64,000 nucleotides of DNA from Nocardia sp. (GTDB taxonomy: Bacteria > Actinomycetota > Actinomycetes > Mycobacteriales > Mycobacteriaceae): assembly GCF_025465275.1 (NCBI RefSeq), contig NZ_JAODNK010000137.1, positions 1-64,000 on the forward strand, read 5' to 3'. The position numbers and the translations under genes are program-made. The notes under the pieces were generated by a model. The model ran no database searches and was not told the DNA's origin. It saw nothing but the letters and a program-made list of their open reading frames with translations. How positions within the stretch are numbered: the first letter of the stretch is position 1; each line of letters starts with the position of its first letter. Positions 60,396-64,000 of the stretch are shown here, one piece after another.

Positions 60396-61298
60396 ATGGC
60401 TGGATTGGCCGCCTCTCGCATAGCTTTCGGGTCCTACATCCGCGAGATTCGCGTGACGGGCCAGAAGACGCCACTCGCCGCCGGGCTACGCATCGAGACC
60501 TCCAGGCAGACGATCATGCGCCTGGAGAACGGCCTACCGACGAAGGTGAGCACGGTCGAACTGGAGCGGCTGCTGGATTTCTACGCGGCAATATCGGAGA
60601 CCCGCGAGGAGGCGCTGCGGCTCTGGCGTGAAGTCCGCAGCGAGGAGAAAGTCGCTCAGCAGCAGGGTGATTCGCGCGGCTTCTGGCAGCCCTACACCGA
60701 CCAGGTGTTCTCACATTTCCCGCGCTACCTGCGGCTGGAAAGCGCCGCGAACCAAGTCACCACCCACCAACTCGTGCTCGTGCACGGCCTGCTCCAAACA
60801 CCGGACTACCGTCGCGCGGTCGTTCGCATCGATGGCGGTCCGGGGTTGTCCGCGGTCGATGTCGAGCGTCGTGTCGAACTCGCCCTGCGGCGGCAGAGCA
60901 GACTCAACGACCCCGGCTTCCGATTGAACTTCCTGATGTCGGAGGCGGTGCTGCGGCACCAGCCGGGCGAACCGGAGGTCATGGCCGCACAGTTACGGTG
61001 GCTGGCCGAGATGGGTCGGAAGGACAACATCAGCATCAGGGTCATTCCCTTCGGCGCGAAAGGGCATCGCGGGCTGACCATTCAATCGTTCACATTGCTC
61101 CAGTTCCCGCGCCTGAGCACCAACGTGACGGAGTCGCCGGTGGTCTACATCGAAGGCGCTATCGGCGGGCTCTACCACGGGAGAGCCGATGTAGTGCAAG
61201 GCTATCGCGAAGGAGTCGCGGCATTGGAAGCGGTAGCGTTGGATGAAGACGACACGGCAGACGTCCTATTGAAGATTGCGAAGGAGTACGCGGCGTGA
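60396..61298 (+). CDS. XRE-family regulator with DUF5753 domain
   Basis: This 300-aa protein has an N-terminal helix-turn-helix (about residues 10-65, SRQTIMRLENGLPTKV) and a C-terminal DUF5753 domain (LQTPDYRRAVV, VRVIPF-like IRVIPFGAKGH, VVYIEGAIGGLYH). Actinomycetes carry many such genes paired with a DUF397 gene; some pairs act in development or as toxin-antitoxin-like modules. The stop overlaps the DUF397 GTG (GTGA). Confidence 0.9.
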   Translation: MAGLAASRIAFGSYIREIRVTGQKTPLAAGLRIETSRQTIMRLENGLPTKVSTVELERLLDFYAAISETREEALRLWREVRSEEKVAQQQGDSRGFWQPYTDQVFSHFPRYLRLESAANQVTTHQLVLVHGLLQTPDYRRAVVRIDGGPGLSAVDVERRVELALRRQSRLNDPGFRLNFLMSEAVLRHQPGEPEVMAAQLRWLAEMGRKDNISIRVIPFGAKGHRGLTIQSFTLLQFPRLSTNVTESPVVYIEGAIGGLYHGRADVVQGYREGVAALEAVALDEDDTADVLLKIAKEYAA

Positions 61299-61486
61299 GC
61301 AGACCGCCAATCCACAAGTGGTTCAAGTCAAGACGTTCCGAGACCGGACAGCAATGCGTGGAGGTCTACCTCGGCGACGGGGTGGTGGGAGTTCGCGACA
61401 CCAAGGACCATGGCCACGGCCCGGAACTGTGGTTCCCCGGCGAGGTTTGGGACGAGTTCATCGCCAGCGGTATCTGGAAGCGCTGA
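61295..61486 (+). CDS. DUF397 protein
   Basis: This 63-aa protein shows the DUF397 pattern (KSRRSETGQQCVEV, VGVRDTKDHGHGPELWF, WDEFIASG). It is the usual small partner of the XRE/DUF5753 regulator and is translationally coupled to it. Partner proteins of this type are thought to modulate the regulator. The biochemical function is unknown. Confidence 0.9.
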   Translation: MSRPPIHKWFKSRRSETGQQCVEVYLGDGVVGVRDTKDHGHGPELWFPGEVWDEFIASGIWKR

Positions 61487-61525
61487 TCTGAATCTTCGGC
61501 CGATTTCCATTCGCAGAGGTTGACG

Positions 61526-62296
61526 CTATTGGCTGGGCCGTCCCGCGACGGCGTTGTAGAGATCGTTGCGCAAGCGATCGAACCAGCGCACTTCCCTTTC
61601 GCGCCGCTCCGCCTTGACCGCTTTCACCGATCCGGCCGGGTATCGCGAACGGGCCCAAGGTGATTGCGGCTGCGCCAAACGCACCGCACCCACCACACCC
61701 AGCATCGGTATGAACAGTGCGAACAAGCCGGTCCAGACCTTGCCCTTTGCCATTGTCACCACTGCGAAGGTGCCGTGGAAGAGAACAAGTCCGGCGACGA
61801 ACTGCCAGCCGCGGAAGTTGTCGGTGATCCCCAACGGCGTTGCCCCGAGCAGCATCAGCGCGCATACCGCCACGCCGATGACGACGGCGTCCACCGACAC
61901 CCGCCCCTGCTCGGACCAGTACACATCTTTCAGATCCAGGATCAGCGCGAATTCATCGAGAACCAGCGCGGTGCCGACGCCGAACAGTCCCGCGAAGATC
62001 TCCGGCCAGGGCGTGTGGTCGCCGATCGGACTGAAGACGCCGAATCCGGCCGCGATCATGAACACCACACCGAACACCATGTGGTGGATGTGCATTCCAC
62101 CCGGGGTGATATTGCCCGGCCACCACGAAACACCGGCCCGAATCATCCGCACACTGAATCGAATGAATATGAACGTACCCACGAACATCAATAGCAGGAT
62201 CGCCAAGGGGAGTTTTCCCGGCAGGACGATAATCCGCTCGAACCATCCATCTGAGACTGGAGCGGCAAGCAACGCTTGACCATTCAGTGTCATCAT
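61526..62296 (-). CDS. integral membrane protein with HxHH and DEFAL motifs
   Basis: This 256-aa protein has about six or seven hydrophobic helices and a basic cytoplasmic tail. Two conserved-looking polar motifs lie near the membrane: GGMHIHHMVFG (about residues 67-77) and LDEFALILDLKDVYW (about 111-125). Clustered His and Asp/Glu suggest a metal site, as in membrane hydrolases. I do not know its function. It is coupled by TGATG to the ABC transporter upstream. Confidence 0.75.
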   Translation of the reverse strand: MMTLNGQALLAAPVSDGWFERIIVLPGKLPLAILLLMFVGTFIFIRFSVRMIRAGVSWWPGNITPGGMHIHHMVFGVVFMIAAGFGVFSPIGDHTPWPEIFAGLFGVGTALVLDEFALILDLKDVYWSEQGRVSVDAVVIGVAVCALMLLGATPLGITDNFRGWQFVAGLVLFHGTFAVVTMAKGKVWTGLFALFIPMLGVVGAVRLAQPQSPWARSRYPAGSVKAVKAERREREVRWFDRLRNDLYNAVAGRPSQ

Positions 62297-64000
62297 CAGA
62301 ATTTACCTTTCGGCAGGTACGACCATCCGCCACCGCGCGCGAGCTCGAGCCGGGCGGTGTGGTGTCGGTCGACTGTGCGGCGGTGCGCGGTGCTGATCAG
62401 GATGAGGTCCGGCAATTCGGCGCGGATCAGGGTGTAGAGCGCGAATTCCAGCCCTTCGTCGACCGCCGAGGTCGCCTCGTCCAGGAACGCCGCCGCCGGC
62501 CGGATCAGGATGATTCGCGCGAACGCCAAGCGCTGCTGCTCCCCCGTCGACAAGATGCTCGCCCAGTCGGCTTCCTCGTCCAACTGAGCCGCCAGATGAC
62601 CGAGCTGCACCTTGATCAGCGCGGCAGACAACACTTCATCTGTCTCGCTGTCGGGTGCGGCGGGATACGCGAGGGCCGCGCGCAGATCGCCCAGCGGCAG
62701 GTACGGCAGTTGCGAGATGAACAATGTGCCGGTGAACTCCGGTCTGCCGACGACACCGCTTGTGTAGGGCCACATTTCGGCGAGCGCGCGCAACAGAGTC
62801 GTCTTACCGGTCCCGGAAAGCCCCGTGACGACCACCGCGTCCCCGGCACGCAGTCGAAGATTCAGATCCTCGACCAGAATCGCGCCGTCGGGCCGATAGA
62901 CGGTGACCGCGTTCAGTTCCACCGAACGGTCCAGTGCGCGCACTCCGATCTTGGGCAGTTCGCGGGATCTCTCGTTCGCCTCGAGCAGGCCCTCGAGTCG
63001 GAGCAGCGTCGCGCGGAACGCAGCGAAACTGCTGTAGCTATTGCGGAAGAATGACAGCGAGCTCTGGATCTGCCCAAATGCCGCACCTGTTTGCTGAACA
63101 TCACCGAGAGTCAGCGTGCCGGCGAAGAACTGCGGCGCCTGCAGCAACCACGGAAGTACCACGGCTGCTTCGGTAGCCGCCTGATTCCAGCCGATGAACC
63201 GTGTGGTGAATACGACCAGACGGCGATAGATTCGCAGGACTTCCGCGAATAGCCCACGCAATCCATGCCTTTCGGTGGCCTCGCCGCGGTAGAACGCGAC
63301 CCGCTCGGCATTGTCACGCAACCGGACCAGGGCATAGCGGAAGTTCGCCGCCGCGGCCTGATAGTCGAAGCCGAGCTGAATCAGTGGACGGCCGACCCAG
63401 AACGCGACCGTCGTCGCGACCAGCACGTAGGCGAAGACCAGAAATACCATCGCCCTGGGGATTTCGACGCCGGCTATATCCAGTGGCGGCGACAGATCCC
63501 ACAGAATCCGGGTGAAGGACACAACCGATACCACCGCGGTGACCGCCCCCAGCGATAACGACCGCGCACCGGCGATCATGTCGCCGACATCCTGCTGGAT
63601 ACGCTGATCAGGGTTATCGATCGGCGCGTCGATGAATCGGCCCCGATAGTAGGCCTGATCATCGATCCACGCCCCGGTCATGCGCTCGGTCAACCAATCA
63701 CGCCAGCCGATCTCGAAGATCTGACCGAGATAGAAGTCCAGCTGGGTACGCACCACCTCGATCACCGCAAGCACACCGAACACGATCAGCGAATGCCAGA
63801 ACGCGTGTTCCGCACTATCCAGCGCAGCACCATCGCCGCTTCCGATCGCCGCGGCCGAGTTCTGCAGCGCCGAAAACATATCGTTGCCCTGATAGGACAA
63901 CAACACCTTCACCCGGACCGACAACACCGCACTCAACAACAGCACACCGGCGAACGGCAGCGTGCGCAACGCCTCCCGGCCGGTGAAATACGCACCCGTG
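62296..64000 (-). CDS. SbmA/YddA-like ABC transporter, permease-ATPase fusion (5' end outside window)
   Basis: This half-transporter of the SbmA/BacA-YddA type has an N-terminal membrane domain (LDFYLGQIFEIGWRDWLTERM, NPDQRIQQDVGDM) and an ATPase with Walker A GLSGTGKTT, a divergent signature LSTGEQQRLAFARI, Walker B AAFLDEATSAVD and H-loop STAHRR. The frame stays open to the window edge with family-like residues (GAYFTGREALR), so the TTG at 63969 is not the true start. The family moves peptides, B12 or related compounds; direction and substrate are unknown. Confidence 0.9.
   Translation of the reverse strand, partial: TGAYFTGREALRTLPFAGVLLLSAVLSVRVKVLLSYQGNDMFSALQNSAAAIGSGDGAALDSAEHAFWHSLIVFGVLAVIEVVRTQLDFYLGQIFEIGWRDWLTERMTGAWIDDQAYYRGRFIDAPIDNPDQRIQQDVGDMIAGARSLSLGAVTAVVSVVSFTRILWDLSPPLDIAGVEIPRAMVFLVFAYVLVATTVAFWVGRPLIQLGFDYQAAAANFRYALVRLRDNAERVAFYRGEATERHGLRGLFAEVLRIYRRLVVFTTRFIGWNQAATEAAVVLPWLLQAPQFFAGTLTLGDVQQTGAAFGQIQSSLSFFRNSYSSFAAFRATLLRLEGLLEANERSRELPKIGVRALDRSVELNAVTVYRPDGAILVEDLNLRLRAGDAVVVTGLSGTGKTTLLRALAEMWPYTSGVVGRPEFTGTLFISQLPYLPLGDLRAALAYPAAPDSETDEVLSAALIKVQLGHLAAQLDEEADWASILSTGEQQRLAFARIILIRPAAAFLDEATSAVDEGLEFALYTLIRAELPDLILISTAHRRTVDRHHTARLELARGGGWSYLPKGKF

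Overview
The window looks like chromosome of a high-GC actinomycete, most likely Nocardia or a close relative. The evidence is the GC-rich third codon positions, a propane/phenol/acetone-type diiron monooxygenase operon of the mycobacterial and rhodococcal kind, an XRE/DUF397 gene pair, and a very long NRPS fed by a fatty acyl-AMP ligase. I see no tRNA, rRNA, CRISPR array or intact mobile element.

Region 1 (1-10.7 kb, + strand) is a complete prmABCD/mimABCD operon. It encodes a large hydroxylase, reductase, small hydroxylase and coupling protein, followed by an amidohydrolase-like protein, a MIP18/DUF59 protein, a zinc alcohol dehydrogenase, a dedicated GroEL and a MimR/AcoR-type regulator. 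The oxygenase hydroxylates a small substrate, the dehydrogenase oxidises the alcohol, and the GroEL probably folds the hydroxylase. The promoter of prmA lies outside the window.

Region 2 (11-20 kb) holds a beta-hydroxyacid-dehydrogenase-like gene and a HAD phosphatase. Next come a two-component system and a divergent five-gene, tightly overlapping redox operon: a small exported protein, an ApbE flavin transferase, a ferric-reductase-like membrane protein, a NuoF-like flavin/Fe-S protein and a ferredoxin. A DUF218 protein and a PnuC-like transporter follow.

Region 3 (20-28.7 kb, mostly - strand) is a decaying catabolic operon. Intact members are a putative diiron protein, a PDR/VanB-type reductase, a Baeyer-Villiger-type flavin monooxygenase, an SDR and an acyl-CoA synthetase. 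Between and beside them are an aldehyde dehydrogenase with its middle deleted, a truncated MarR gene, a twice-frameshifted TetR gene and a truncated lipocalin-like (AttH/CrtC) secretory gene joined directly to the TetR remnant. A divergent intact TetR gene faces an array of GCAACA half-sites.

Region 4 (29.5-58.5 kb, + strand) is a lipopeptide locus of only three genes: a fatty acyl-AMP ligase, an ACP fused to a luciferase-like (MupA/Atu3671-type) monooxygenase, and one 8,637-residue NRPS. The NRPS has seven modules (C-A-T, C-A-T, C-A(nMT)-T, C-A-T-E, C-A-T, C-A-T, C-A-T-TE). The predicted product is a lipoheptapeptide with an N-methyl residue 3 and a D residue 4, its acyl chain possibly oxygenated on the ACP. 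This is the most novel system in the window.

Region 5 (58.5-64 kb) contains a patatin-like phospholipase, a small membrane protein, an XRE/DUF397 pair, a membrane protein with HxHH and DEFAL motifs, and the 3' part of an SbmA/YddA-like ABC transporter cut by the window edge.
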